DNA from: Chryseobacterium scophthalmum
Lineage (GTDB): Bacteria; Bacteroidota; Bacteroidia; Flavobacteriales; Weeksellaceae
Reading direction: 5' to 3'
Assembly (NCBI RefSeq): GCF_900143185.1
Contig: NZ_FSRQ01000002.1
Span: 983,217-1,047,216 of the forward strand
DNA length: 64,000 nt
In this document: piece by piece, positions 7,729 through 16,586 of the stretch
How positions within the stretch are numbered: the stretch's first letter is position 1
Layout of the letters: every line of letters starts with the position of its first letter
Made by a program: the position numbers and the translations under genes
The notes under the pieces: model-generated
What the model was told of the DNA's origin: nothing
Database searches by the model: none
What the model saw: the letters and a program-made list of their open reading frames with translations, nothing else

Positions 7729-8496
7729 ATGAATACCAGACAGGAAAAACTCGAAGCTTTCGGAAGACTTTTAGATATTATGGATGACCTTCGTGAAAAA
7801 TGTCCGTGGGATCAGAAACAGACTTTACAAACATTGCGTCACCTTACTTTGGAAGAAACGTACGAACTTTCTGATGCTCTTTTGCAGGAAGATCTTACCG
7901 AAATTAAAAAAGAACTTGGCGATGTGCTTCTGCATTTGGTTTTTTATGCTAAAATAGGTTCAGAAAAAGAAAGTTTTGATATTGCTGATGTGATCAACTC
8001 GTTAAACGAAAAACTTATTTTCCGTCATCCTCATATTTATGGAGATACCGAAGTGAAAGATGAAGAAGAAGTAAAGCAAAATTGGGAAAAACTGAAACTG
8101 AAAGAAGGCAACAAATCTATTCTGGGTGGCGTTCCTAAAGGATTGCCAAGTATGGTAAAAGCATATAGAATTCAGGATAAAGTAAAAGGAATTGGCTTTG
8201 AATTTCATGATGCTGAAGATGCCTGGAAAAAAGTAGATGAAGAGATCAACGAGTTTCATGCAGAAACCGATTCAGACAAAAAAGAGCAGGAATTAGGCGA
8301 TGTATTTTTCTCATTGATTAATTATGCAAGAATTTCAGGTTTAAATCCTGATTCGGCTTTAGAAAGAACCAATCTGAAATTTATTTCAAGATTTCAGAAA
8401 ATGGAACAGCTTGCAACTGAGGCAGATTTAAAATTAGGAGAAATGTCTCTTGAAGAAATGGATATTCTCTGGGAAAAAGCAAAACGTTCAGAATAA
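7729..8496 (+). CDS. mazG: Nucleoside triphosphate pyrophosphohydrolase MazG
   Basis: This 255-residue, two-domain MazG protein (E. coli length about 263) hydrolyses NTPs and dNTPs to the monophosphate and pyrophosphate. The N-terminal MazG domain shows LREKCPWDQKQT and LEETYELSDAL with KELGDVLLHLVFYA. The second domain repeats the pattern (VDEEINEFHAE ... KEQELGDVFFSLINYAR), giving the EExxE/ExxD metal sites. Start 7729 follows a good promoter; an upstream ATG would add 27 residues encoded by repeat DNA. It is cytoplasmic. The FUSC gene starts one base after the stop. Confidence 0.93.
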   Translation: MNTRQEKLEAFGRLLDIMDDLREKCPWDQKQTLQTLRHLTLEETYELSDALLQEDLTEIKKELGDVLLHLVFYAKIGSEKESFDIADVINSLNEKLIFRHPHIYGDTEVKDEEEVKQNWEKLKLKEGNKSILGGVPKGLPSMVKAYRIQDKVKGIGFEFHDAEDAWKKVDEEINEFHAETDSDKKEQELGDVFFSLINYARISGLNPDSALERTNLKFISRFQKMEQLATEADLKLGEMSLEEMDILWEKAKRSE

Positions 8497-8497
8497 A

Positions 8498-9577
8498 ATG
8501 AAAGTCGACCACCCTGTAAGAAACCGTTTTCAATATCTTATTGAAATGAAGAAAACTGAGCGAAAATGGCATTTCCCGTTTCTTGCTGCATTGTGCATTG
8601 GTATTCCGCTTTTGCTAGGCTGGTTTTCAGGGAAACCGAATTACGGAAGTCTTTCGAGTTTGGGAGCGTTAACGATATTGTATTTTACAACGGCTCCAAT
8701 AAGTCAGCGAATGATTCATTTGGCGGTTTGTGCTTTCGGGATTATATTTTCGTTTACCATCAGTCTTTTTTTTAGTTTTAATATTTATACAGCGGCATTA
8801 TCTTTCGGAATTGTCTCTTTTCTATCACATTTTATAACCTCTTATTTTAAGATTCCACCGCCGGGAAATTTTTTCTTTATTATGTTGGCGGCGATGGCAA
8901 GTACCTATCAGTTTGATTTGGAACTAATTCCTATAAGAGTTGGTTTGGTGACAATGGGCGCTATTTTGTCTTGTTCATTGGCTTTTCTTTATTCAGTTTT
9001 TATTGAAAAAAGAGAAGTGGTAAATGTTCCCCGAAGAGTTTTTAAGAAAAAAAGATATACGAAATTTGTTGAAAGTACAATCATAGGTTTAATTATGATG
9101 CTGACTTTAATTGTCGGGCATCTTTTAAAGTTTCAAAATACGTATTGGATTTCTATTTCTACCGCTGCCATTATTCAGGGACGAAATTTCGAACATGTGC
9201 GACAAAGAAATATGCACCGTATTTTCGGAACTTTCATTGGTTTGGGTTTAGCATGGCTGATTCTGCTTTTTGACTCCGAAAAAATTGTAATGATAGGAAT
9301 TATTGTAGTTTTACAGTTCGTTGTTGAGTTGATGATCGTAAGAAATTATGGTTTTGCCGTTATCTTTATTACGCCGCTTACTTTGCTTTTAATAGAAGCG
9401 GGAAGTACTGTTCATCATGAGGTTGAAAATTTAATGGAAGCAAGATTACTCGACACTATTATTGGAAGTTTAATGGGATTGGTTGCAGGTTTTTTTCTTC
9501 ATCACCAACAAATGATCAATCAATTGGAGAAAAATATCAGATATTCTTTCTTTCAGTTTAAAAAATTAAAAAAATAA
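8498..9577 (+). CDS. FUSC-family inner membrane protein
   Basis: This 359-residue integral membrane protein is of the FUSC/YccS/aromatic-acid-exporter type. Two blocks of hydrophobic helices (about 25-170 and 195-340) are separated by a basic loop (EKREVVNVPRRVFKKKRY). The second block carries the FUSC signature region with YWISISTAAIIQGRN and RQRNMHRIFGTFIGLGLAWL. Family members are thought to export small organic acids or peptides; the substrate is unknown. ATG 8498 is chosen because it follows the mazG stop directly, whereas an earlier ATG lies inside mazG. It is probably co-transcribed with mazG and the next lipoprotein gene. Confidence 0.87.
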   Translation: MKVDHPVRNRFQYLIEMKKTERKWHFPFLAALCIGIPLLLGWFSGKPNYGSLSSLGALTILYFTTAPISQRMIHLAVCAFGIIFSFTISLFFSFNIYTAALSFGIVSFLSHFITSYFKIPPPGNFFFIMLAAMASTYQFDLELIPIRVGLVTMGAILSCSLAFLYSVFIEKREVVNVPRRVFKKKRYTKFVESTIIGLIMMLTLIVGHLLKFQNTYWISISTAAIIQGRNFEHVRQRNMHRIFGTFIGLGLAWLILLFDSEKIVMIGIIVVLQFVVELMIVRNYGFAVIFITPLTLLLIEAGSTVHHEVENLMEARLLDTIIGSLMGLVAGFFLHHQQMINQLEKNIRYSFFQFKKLKK

Positions 9578-9581
9578 AATT

Positions 9582-10454
9582 ATGCGCATTCTCGTTGTAT
9601 TTGCTGTTATGCTAATGAGCTGCAATCCGAAAGCTCAGGATTCGGTAACAAAATCGCAGGAAGATTTGAAAACAGAATTTTCACTCCCTAAAAAATTGAA
9701 AGAAGTTTCAGGAATTGCTCTTTCTCAAGACCAGAAAACCATTTGGGCAATTGAAGATGCCGGAAATAAAAATGTAGTTTACGGGCTCAACAGACAAGGC
9801 GAGTTAGTTAATGATGTTCTTGTAGAAAATGCTGAAAATAACGACTGGGAAGATATCACAAAAGATGCTGCCGGAAATATTTACATCGGGGATTTTGGAA
9901 ATAATGAAAACGACAGACAGAATCTTTCCATTTTAAAGTTAGATTTAAAAAATGATTCTCAGAAATCGACAAAGGTTATTCAGACGACGAAATTCCATTA
10001 TGAAGGGCAGACTGAATTTCCTCCCAAAAAATCTAATTTACTGTACGATTGCGAAGCTTTTGTAGAAAAAGATGGAAGATTTTATTTATTTACAAAAAAC
10101 AGAAGTAAAGGTTTTGACGGAACTTTTCTTGTTTTCCAGATTCCAAATAAAGAAGGTGATTTTGAAGCAAAATTAATTGGAAAACTAAAGCTTGAAGGAG
10201 GTTACAGTGATGCTGCCATTACATCAGCTGCGATTAATTCTAAAAATGAAATTGTGCTTTTAACGCATAAAAACATTCACGTAATTTCAGGATTTACAGC
10301 CAATGATTTTAATTCAGCTAAAATTCAGAAACTCCCTTTAAACCACAATTCACAAAAAGAAGCAGTCGTTTTCGTTGATGATAAAACTTTGCTGATTGCT
10401 GACGAAAAAGATAAAAAAGAAGGTGGGAATGTATATCAGTTTTCTCTTAAATAA
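9582..10454 (+). CDS. Lipoprotein with SdiA-regulated-like beta-propeller
   Basis: This 290-residue protein has a short lipoprotein signal (VMLMSC, Cys14). The body has propeller-like repeats: KLKEVSGIALSQDQKTIWAIEDAGN, NDWEDITKDAAGNIYIGDFGNNENDRQN, LLYDCEAFVEKDGRFYLFTKNR and KEAVVFVDDKTLLIADE. This pattern resembles SdiA-regulated/esterase-like phytase propellers of Bacteroidota. The enzymatic role is unknown. It should be anchored in the outer or inner membrane facing the periplasm. It starts 4 bases after the FUSC stop, so the three genes from mazG on likely form one operon. Confidence 0.75.
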   Translation: MRILVVFAVMLMSCNPKAQDSVTKSQEDLKTEFSLPKKLKEVSGIALSQDQKTIWAIEDAGNKNVVYGLNRQGELVNDVLVENAENNDWEDITKDAAGNIYIGDFGNNENDRQNLSILKLDLKNDSQKSTKVIQTTKFHYEGQTEFPPKKSNLLYDCEAFVEKDGRFYLFTKNRSKGFDGTFLVFQIPNKEGDFEAKLIGKLKLEGGYSDAAITSAAINSKNEIVLLTHKNIHVISGFTANDFNSAKIQKLPLNHNSQKEAVVFVDDKTLLIADEKDKKEGGNVYQFSLK

Positions 10455-10488
10455 ATTATTTTTATTTTAAAAACGCTGGAAAAGATTG

Positions 10489-10557
10489 AACTCCTACGGA
10501 GTTCTAATTTTAGAATCGTGGTATTATTCTACAAAGGTATGGCTCCTCCGGAGCCAT
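10489..10557 (+). repeat. REP-like palindromic element, copy 1
   Basis: This element has three palindromes in a row: AACTCC-TAC-GGAGTT (10489-10503), TTCTAATTTTAGAA (10502-10515) and GGCTCC-TCC-GGAGCC with AT flanks (10539-10557). The last two are joined by a tract containing CTACAAAGGTA. A second copy in the opposite orientation is at 63140-63214. It is non-coding. Confidence 0.7.
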
Positions 10558-10581
10558 TTTAAAAAGTAAACTAATCGCAAA

Positions 10582-10619
10582 ATAAAACCCAAAGAAAGCT
10601 CTGTGGGTTTTATTTTTTT
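10582..10619 (+). terminator. Intrinsic terminator after the mazG-FUSC-lipoprotein unit
   Basis: ATAAAACCCA pairs with TGGGTTTTAT around an inner AGA/TCT stem and is followed by TTTTTTT. Confidence 0.8.
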
Positions 10620-10700
10620 GTTTCAAGACAAAAGAAAGAGTTTTTGCATTTGAGATTCTTCACTCCGCTTTGCTCCATTCAGAATGACAAACCTTTCTTT
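10613..10700. repeat. Dispersed intergenic repeat
   Basis: The motif TTTGTTTCAAGACAAAAGAA, also at 7664-7683, is followed by a tract around GATTCTTCACTCCGCTTTGC and CATTCAGAATGACAAAC. From memory such tracts recur between genes in many Bacteroidota genomes. No gene is seen here. Confidence 0.5.
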
Positions 10701-10735
10701 TTAAATTTTCAGTTTAATAAAACGGTCAATAACCG

Positions 10736-13700
10736 TTAAAAACTCAAACCTACACCACCGGAAATTCTTCCGCCATCTTCACCGGTAAAGTAATCGATTC
10801 TCGCAGAAAAAGTTTCGAGAATATTCATCCAAAATCCTCCACCAACACCTTGATGCCATTTGTCTGATTGTTCATTATCAATCCACACTCTTCCCACATC
10901 ATAACCAACCAGAATTCCCATATTGACAGGAACGATATTGTTTTTCACACGACCAAAATCCCAACGGATTTCAGAGTTGTTGACAAAATATGATTTCCCG
11001 GCAAATCTTTCATTTCTGTAAGCACGCATTGCGTTGTTTCCACCGATGGCTGCAGCCTGATAAAACTCAAAATTATTGTTGTTGATAATCATGGCATTGG
11101 AAGAGTTGGCAAAAACAAATCTTCCTTGTTTATCGATTCTGCGGAACAGGTTTAGGGTTCCTTTAAAAGAGGCAAAGTTTTGGTTAAATTCTGAAAGATT
11201 GGCTTTCCAGCCTGCATTTAAAATCATTTCCAAACCTAAAGTAGGGAAGGCGTTATTATCAAAATTTTTAAAACTGAAAGTATAATTAGCTCCCGCAAAT
11301 TGTTGTCCGTTAAAAACTTCAGGATTCACTTCTGGCGAAGCAGCAACAAAACGATCTTCATTCAACTGCACTTTAGAATGCTCAAAATTTAACTGGAACT
11401 GATGCTTCAGATTCAGCCAGCTTGTTTTTGAGATCGATGGAGCAAATTTAAACTGAGAAATTCGTACTCTGTTAAAGTCTTTACTCACTTCATCTTTTTC
11501 ATATACCGTTTCATTACCCAAACCAAAGAATGTTCTCGCAAAAAATGGAGTAGTGTAGGTTGCATCAATTCCGGCATCCCATCCTGCAATCGCTTTTTTG
11601 AAGGTTCCTTTGTAGCCAACATTAAATCCACCAGTTAAAGTATAATAATTGGCGCTTATACTGTGTTTCTGAGTAAAACGATCACGAATAAAATTATTGA
11701 CTGTATAATTAGCTACAATTCCCAAAATTACACCGTCATCGGGGTTGTAATTGGCCATTGGATAACCTGCAAAGAAATTGAATTTAGGATGCTTCCAATT
11801 ATACGTATTTATGTCATAATCATCACTGATGTGTTTTGCTGCTCCTTTGGTTTCGTACGTATTTTTCTGAGATTTAAAATCATAAATCTTTACGTTTCTT
11901 CCGTTGGATACATTGTATACATCGTGATTATAACCACCAATCAGTCTGATGTTTGTTTTAGATTTTCCGTCGCCTGAAACTTCATAGATATCATCATCAT
12001 CCAATCCGTAGATCCAAAGTTCTCTGGTCTTTTTTCCGTCGTAAGATTTTTCAAAAACCAATTCTTCGGTTTTATCTTTATTAATTTTAAATTGTTTTAC
12101 ATCAATTGAGTTTTCATTTTTAACGATCACAAATTTGTCTTTGTCTAAAGTTCCTACCAACGGAACTTTTTCCTGAAGAATGTGATAATATTCTACAGCA
12201 TTAATCTCAATTTTTTCTTTTCTGAGTTTTAATTTTCTCTGAATATCAGCAATTGTTTCATCCTGAACTTCTTTCGGAAGGTTTTTAAAAGCAACATCAA
12301 TATCGGCATCTGTAAGATTTTGCTGAATAAATTTTGCCTGTTCGCTCCAGTTTTGCTCTGTAGAACCTTTCAGGAAAATTAAATCCAAAGGATAAGGTTC
12401 CATATTTACCCAACGCACATTTTTTATTTCATCTTTAAAAGATTTCATGTGGCGAATCATCGGGATGTTCATAATAAAGGTAAACGCAGCGCCATCGTAG
12501 GTACTGAAAGCCTGATCTCTGTCTCGTGGAATAGGTTTATAAATAACTTTATTTCCTGTTTTATATTCTGCCCATTTCCACTGATCTTCATGTCTATCCC
12601 AATCGCCGATCAGCATATCAAAAATTCTTGCTCTGATGTATAAATCCTGATCAACAGAATATTTGCTGTCTTTTCGCATATTTTTCAGAACATCCGATGT
12701 TGAAAGAATATCAGTAGCATTATCAAGCGACTGTAAGGTTTTAGGATCAGAAGAAAAACGCTCTTCAATCATGTATAATTCATCCCCATAATTTTTGTTG
12801 TAGCGACCCAAAGATTTTTGTTTTGGAATATAAAATAACTCAGGATTACTGTGAAAAATCCCCAGTTTATCGATCATATTATTAATTGCAAATCCGGTAA
12901 AAGGATGATTGGTTGTGTAAAAATCGAGTAAGAACCTTTCAGGGAAAGTATTATTTAATTCGTTTCCGAAATCATTTTTCTTAAAAGCCTGAGCATTGAG
13001 AAAACGAACCGCACTTTTTTTGATTCCGCGCATTACAAATTCCTGTCCGTCATTGGTTTTCAGACGAAGACTGTTTGACTGGTTTCCGCCACCTTCTCTG
13101 AAAGGAGAATAACCGGGATTCATATCAGAAAGATCTTTCGTTTTTGCTTCAATCGGAAGTGCATAATATTTTCTGTAATGATCTCCCCAAAGCCAGCGGT
13201 AAATCCTCCCTTTTTTAGTAAGCTTTTCAGCGTAAACTGTTGAAGTGTAGGTTGCCGGAAGCGAGCTTGGGAAATTATTTTCAAATACTTGAGGTTGAGG
13301 AATTACTGAAATTTGCGTCAGTTTTTTAAGCTCATTATTTTTTGTTGAAAAATATTCTACATCTGAACTCAAATCTTTTCTGAGATTTAAAACAGCAAAA
13401 CCGCTTCCACCGTAAGAAAAATCGGTTTTATTAACAATCGTGGCGGGATCAGTTTTTGAACCAGCTCCGCTGATGATTTGTCTGATATTGTTATCGGCAT
13501 GATATTGTAGATTATGATCGTGTCCTGAAACGAAAATCACATTTTCTTTATCCTGAACAATACTTTTTAATCTGTTGGCAAAATCTGCATAATGTCTGTT
13601 GTTGATGTCTTCCATGCTTGCTCCAGAAGAACTTCTCAATGTTGTAAGTACAGTGGCAACTCCCGGAATCGGAACTTTTCCATTAAATGCTGAAAGGTGA

Positions 13701-14449
13701 GATTTTGCAGAATTAAATCCGGCATGAACACCTGAACTGATTACCGGATGATGAAGCGCAACAATAATTCTTTTATCCTGATTTTTTGTAATTAAATCTT
13801 TGAACTCTGTATAAAAATCGTCTCTGGTTTTAATATCACACCCTTTATTGATTCCAGGATATTTATCCCAATTTATTAAAGCCCATTCAGAATCAATCAC
13901 AATAAGTTTGATGTCTTTGGTTAAATTAATATCATCAATCGGACAAGAATTTTTAGGAAGAAAAGATTTTTTATTGTTCAGATACGTTTTTACAAAATCT
14001 TCCTGAGCTTTTAGACCATCCAAACCGTGATACCAATCGTGATTTCCAGGAATGACTAGCGTTTTACCTTTGAAGTTTTTGGTAATTGCCAGTTGGTTTT
14101 CCATTTTTTCTTTTGCTAAAGGATAATCTTTATCGCTTTCTTTTGGCATTCCCAAAGGATAAATATTATCTCCCAAAAAGATGAGCATCGAGTTGCTGTT
14201 GGCAGAATCTATCTTGTTCTTAAGAAAATTCAACGTTTGCTGAGCCTGAATTTCTTCTGAGTTTCCGGCATCACCTACCAGAAAAATCTGAAAATCATTA
14301 TCAGTTTTCAGTTCAGATTTTGATACTTCATGTAAGTTTTTGCCCTTTTTTACGTTGTAGGTAGCACAAGATAAAAGAAGTCCCGAAAGGAGAAACGTTT
14401 TTCCGGCCGGTGATATTTTTTTTAAATAAGATTTAAAGGATAAATTCAT
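10736..14449 (-). CDS. Calcineurin-like phosphatase fused to an outer-membrane beta-barrel (lipoprotein)
   Basis: This is a 1237-residue protein. A lipoprotein signal (LLLSC, Cys28) is followed by a calcineurin-like metallophosphatase domain (about 50-390) with GDAGN (59-63), GDNIYP (93-98), GNHDW, ALHHPV and SGHDHN. A middle region (about 400-870) has no domain I can name. The last 350 residues are rich in amphipathic beta-strands ending in ISGGVGLSF, like the BamA/TamA/surface-antigen barrel. The phosphatase is therefore probably carried at the outer membrane. The substrate is unknown. It is transcribed divergently from the HD-domain gene and seems monocistronic. Confidence 0.85.
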   Translation of the reverse strand: MNLSFKSYLKKISPAGKTFLLSGLLLSCATYNVKKGKNLHEVSKSELKTDNDFQIFLVGDAGNSEEIQAQQTLNFLKNKIDSANSNSMLIFLGDNIYPLGMPKESDKDYPLAKEKMENQLAITKNFKGKTLVIPGNHDWYHGLDGLKAQEDFVKTYLNNKKSFLPKNSCPIDDINLTKDIKLIVIDSEWALINWDKYPGINKGCDIKTRDDFYTEFKDLITKNQDKRIIVALHHPVISSGVHAGFNSAKSHLSAFNGKVPIPGVATVLTTLRSSSGASMEDINNRHYADFANRLKSIVQDKENVIFVSGHDHNLQYHADNNIRQIISGAGSKTDPATIVNKTDFSYGGSGFAVLNLRKDLSSDVEYFSTKNNELKKLTQISVIPQPQVFENNFPSSLPATYTSTVYAEKLTKKGRIYRWLWGDHYRKYYALPIEAKTKDLSDMNPGYSPFREGGGNQSNSLRLKTNDGQEFVMRGIKKSAVRFLNAQAFKKNDFGNELNNTFPERFLLDFYTTNHPFTGFAINNMIDKLGIFHSNPELFYIPKQKSLGRYNKNYGDELYMIEERFSSDPKTLQSLDNATDILSTSDVLKNMRKDSKYSVDQDLYIRARIFDMLIGDWDRHEDQWKWAEYKTGNKVIYKPIPRDRDQAFSTYDGAAFTFIMNIPMIRHMKSFKDEIKNVRWVNMEPYPLDLIFLKGSTEQNWSEQAKFIQQNLTDADIDVAFKNLPKEVQDETIADIQRKLKLRKEKIEINAVEYYHILQEKVPLVGTLDKDKFVIVKNENSIDVKQFKINKDKTEELVFEKSYDGKKTRELWIYGLDDDDIYEVSGDGKSKTNIRLIGGYNHDVYNVSNGRNVKIYDFKSQKNTYETKGAAKHISDDYDINTYNWKHPKFNFFAGYPMANYNPDDGVILGIVANYTVNNFIRDRFTQKHSISANYYTLTGGFNVGYKGTFKKAIAGWDAGIDATYTTPFFARTFFGLGNETVYEKDEVSKDFNRVRISQFKFAPSISKTSWLNLKHQFQLNFEHSKVQLNEDRFVAASPEVNPEVFNGQQFAGANYTFSFKNFDNNAFPTLGLEMILNAGWKANLSEFNQNFASFKGTLNLFRRIDKQGRFVFANSSNAMIINNNNFEFYQAAAIGGNNAMRAYRNERFAGKSYFVNNSEIRWDFGRVKNNIVPVNMGILVGYDVGRVWIDNEQSDKWHQGVGGGFWMNILETFSARIDYFTGEDGGRISGGVGLSF

Positions 14450-14475
14450 ACATTTACATTAAGAAAAATTCTGTG

Positions 14476-15648
14476 ATGAGCACCTTAGACAAAGCTAAAA
14501 ATTATGTTGAAAACTTATTCAAAGATAAACTATCTTCTGTTTACTTTTACCATAATTTTATTCATACCACATATGCCGTTCAGAAAGCAGATGAAATCAT
14601 AAAGCATACCAATTTGTCTGAAGTTGACAGAGAAAAGGTGTTGCTTGCGTTGTGGTTTCATGATGTTGGTTTTACAGATTGCAATGCTGAAGGGCATGAG
14701 GAAAGGGGAGCCGCTATTATGAAAGATTTTCTTAAAAAAGATAATTTTTCAGAAGAATATATTAATGAAGTTTCCAGATTGATTCTTTCTACAGAAAAAT
14801 ACCATCAGCCTCAAGATCTTTTAGAAATGATTATGAAAGATGCAGATTTCAGTCATTTTGCAAGTCCGTTTTATAATGATTCTGCGGAAGCTTTGCGTAA
14901 AGAATGGGAACTGACAGGCGGAATGTGTTTTTCTAATGATGAATGGAATGAGATGAATGTAGATTTTCTTAAAAACAAGCATAAATATTTCACCGATTAT
15001 GCCAAAGAAAACTGGGAGCCACTCAAACTGAAAAATGTAAAAAAATTGGAAAAGAAGATGGATAAAATGGACAAAGAAGAGAAACCCAAAAAAGAAAATT
15101 CAGATAAAAAAGACCAGAAATCTGACAGAAGTGTAGATACACTTTTCAGAGTTACTTTGAATAATCATACAAGACTGAGTGATATTGCAGATAGTAAAGC
15201 CAATATTTTGCTTTCGGTTAATGCAATTATTATTTCGGTTTGCCTTTCTGTTTTGGTTCCGAAATTAGATACACCAAAGAATGCGCATTTGATTATTCCT
15301 ACATTTTTTCTGTTGATCTCAAGTGTTTTGACGATTATTTTTGCGATTCTTTCTACAAAACCCAATGTTACGAAGACTACTTTTACCAATCAGGATATTA
15401 AAGACCGTAAAGTAAACCTTTTGTTTTTCGGAAACTTCCATCAGATGGAATTTAATCATTATCTGAGCTCGATGCATGATCTTATTAAAGACAGAGACTA
15501 TATCTACGATTCTATGGTGAAAGATCTATATTATCTTGGGAAAGTTTTAGACAGAAAATATAAGCTTCTTTCGGTTACGTATCAGATTTTTATGGCAGGA
15601 ATTATAATTTCTGTACTGTCTTTTGCGTATGCTTTTCTTACGCTTTAA
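14476..15648 (+). CDS. HD-domain phosphohydrolase fused to a Pycsar-type transmembrane effector domain
   Basis: This 390-residue fusion has an HD domain in residues 1-180: His26/His30 (YFYHNFIH), the HD pair His62-Asp63 (LWFHDVGF), His74 and Asp124 (MKDADFSHF). A charged Lys/Glu linker (about 190-222) leads to a DUF5706/PycTM-like domain with a conserved opening (LFRVTLNNHTRLSDIADSKAN) and two adjacent membrane helices, plus a C-terminal helix. In Pycsar phage defence the PycTM protein responds to cyclic pyrimidine nucleotides and disrupts the membrane. No cyclase gene is adjacent. GTG 14473 precedes the ATG; I use the ATG. A bestrophin-like gene follows 22 bases downstream. Confidence 0.82.
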   Translation: MSTLDKAKNYVENLFKDKLSSVYFYHNFIHTTYAVQKADEIIKHTNLSEVDREKVLLALWFHDVGFTDCNAEGHEERGAAIMKDFLKKDNFSEEYINEVSRLILSTEKYHQPQDLLEMIMKDADFSHFASPFYNDSAEALRKEWELTGGMCFSNDEWNEMNVDFLKNKHKYFTDYAKENWEPLKLKNVKKLEKKMDKMDKEEKPKKENSDKKDQKSDRSVDTLFRVTLNNHTRLSDIADSKANILLSVNAIIISVCLSVLVPKLDTPKNAHLIIPTFFLLISSVLTIIFAILSTKPNVTKTTFTNQDIKDRKVNLLFFGNFHQMEFNHYLSSMHDLIKDRDYIYDSMVKDLYYLGKVLDRKYKLLSVTYQIFMAGIIISVLSFAYAFLTL

Positions 15649-15670
15649 TTTAAAAAAAACTGCATAAAAC

Positions 15671-16585
15671 ATGATTGTAAGACAGCGAACACACTGGCTG
15701 AAAATGTTATTTATATGGAGAGGTTCTGTACTAAAGAAAATCGTAGCTCAGCTTTGTATTATCACCATTTTCTCCGTAGCGGTATATTATTTTAACGGAA
15801 AAATTTACGATTATAAAGTAAAGCTCAATCCTACAGTTTTTACATTGATTGGTTTGGCTTTGGCTATTTTTATGGGCTTTTGCAATACCGCAAGTTATGA
15901 CCGATTCTGGGAAGGAAGAAAACTTTGGGGATTACTGGTCATTGAAACCCGCTCTTTAACAAGACAGATTTTATCTTTTATACCAAATGTTTCAAAAGAA
16001 GAAAAACAGGAAATTGTAAAATTGATTTCTGTATTTTGCTGGTCTTTAAATTATCAGTTAAGAGATAAATCGGACATAAAACCTCTTCAAAAGCTACTTT
16101 CTGAAGAACAGTTTCATCAGATTCAGGGTAAAAAATTTATTCCAAGTATTATTTTAGGATTTATTTCAGATTGGCTGAACATTCAGAATAAAAACGGAAA
16201 TATAGACACGATTGTTTTGACTTCTATGAATCATCAACTGAACCAGTTTTCTAATATTTCCGGTGGTTGCGAAAGGATTTATAATACACCGCTTCCGTTT
16301 GCTTACAGTGTTTTACTACATCGTACCGTTTATCTATACTGTTTTTGGTTACCATTCGGATTGCTCGACAGTTTAGATTGGATGATGCCTTTGATTGTAC
16401 TTCTTATCAGTTATACTTTTATTGCTTTAGACGCCATTATCCAAGAAATTGGGGAACCTTTTGGTGAAGAAGAAAATGATTTGGCACTTAACAGTATTTG
16501 CAGAACGATTGAATTTTCTATTTTTGAACAGGCTGAAATTCCGCAAGGTGAATTAAAAAAGCCCGATTCTTATTTTGTAGATTGA
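15671..16585 (+). CDS. Bestrophin-like (UPF0187) ion channel protein
   Basis: This 304-residue protein opens MIVRQRTHWLKMLFIWRGSVLKKI, as bacterial bestrophins do. It carries further family features: two N-terminal helices, a stretch with FCNTASYDRFWEGRKLWGLL, a mid-region with TPLPFAYSVLLHRT and YCFWLPFGLLD, and EPFGEEENDLALNSICRTIE near the end. Bacterial homologues form pentameric anion or cation channels in the inner membrane. The gene probably shares a transcript with the HD/PycTM-like gene. Its 3' end nearly abuts the convergent GAF gene. Confidence 0.92.
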   Translation: MIVRQRTHWLKMLFIWRGSVLKKIVAQLCIITIFSVAVYYFNGKIYDYKVKLNPTVFTLIGLALAIFMGFCNTASYDRFWEGRKLWGLLVIETRSLTRQILSFIPNVSKEEKQEIVKLISVFCWSLNYQLRDKSDIKPLQKLLSEEQFHQIQGKKFIPSIILGFISDWLNIQNKNGNIDTIVLTSMNHQLNQFSNISGGCERIYNTPLPFAYSVLLHRTVYLYCFWLPFGLLDSLDWMMPLIVLLISYTFIALDAIIQEIGEPFGEEENDLALNSICRTIEFSIFEQAEIPQGELKKPDSYFVD

Positions 16586-16586
16586 T

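Noticed and set aside
7729-8496. MazG as part of a toxin-antitoxin pair
   Set aside because: There is no mazE or mazF beside it. It is a full-length two-domain housekeeping pyrophosphohydrolase.
14476-15648. Complete Pycsar defence operon
   Set aside because: Only the effector-like membrane domain is present, fused to HD. No uridylate or cytidylate cyclase gene lies on either side.
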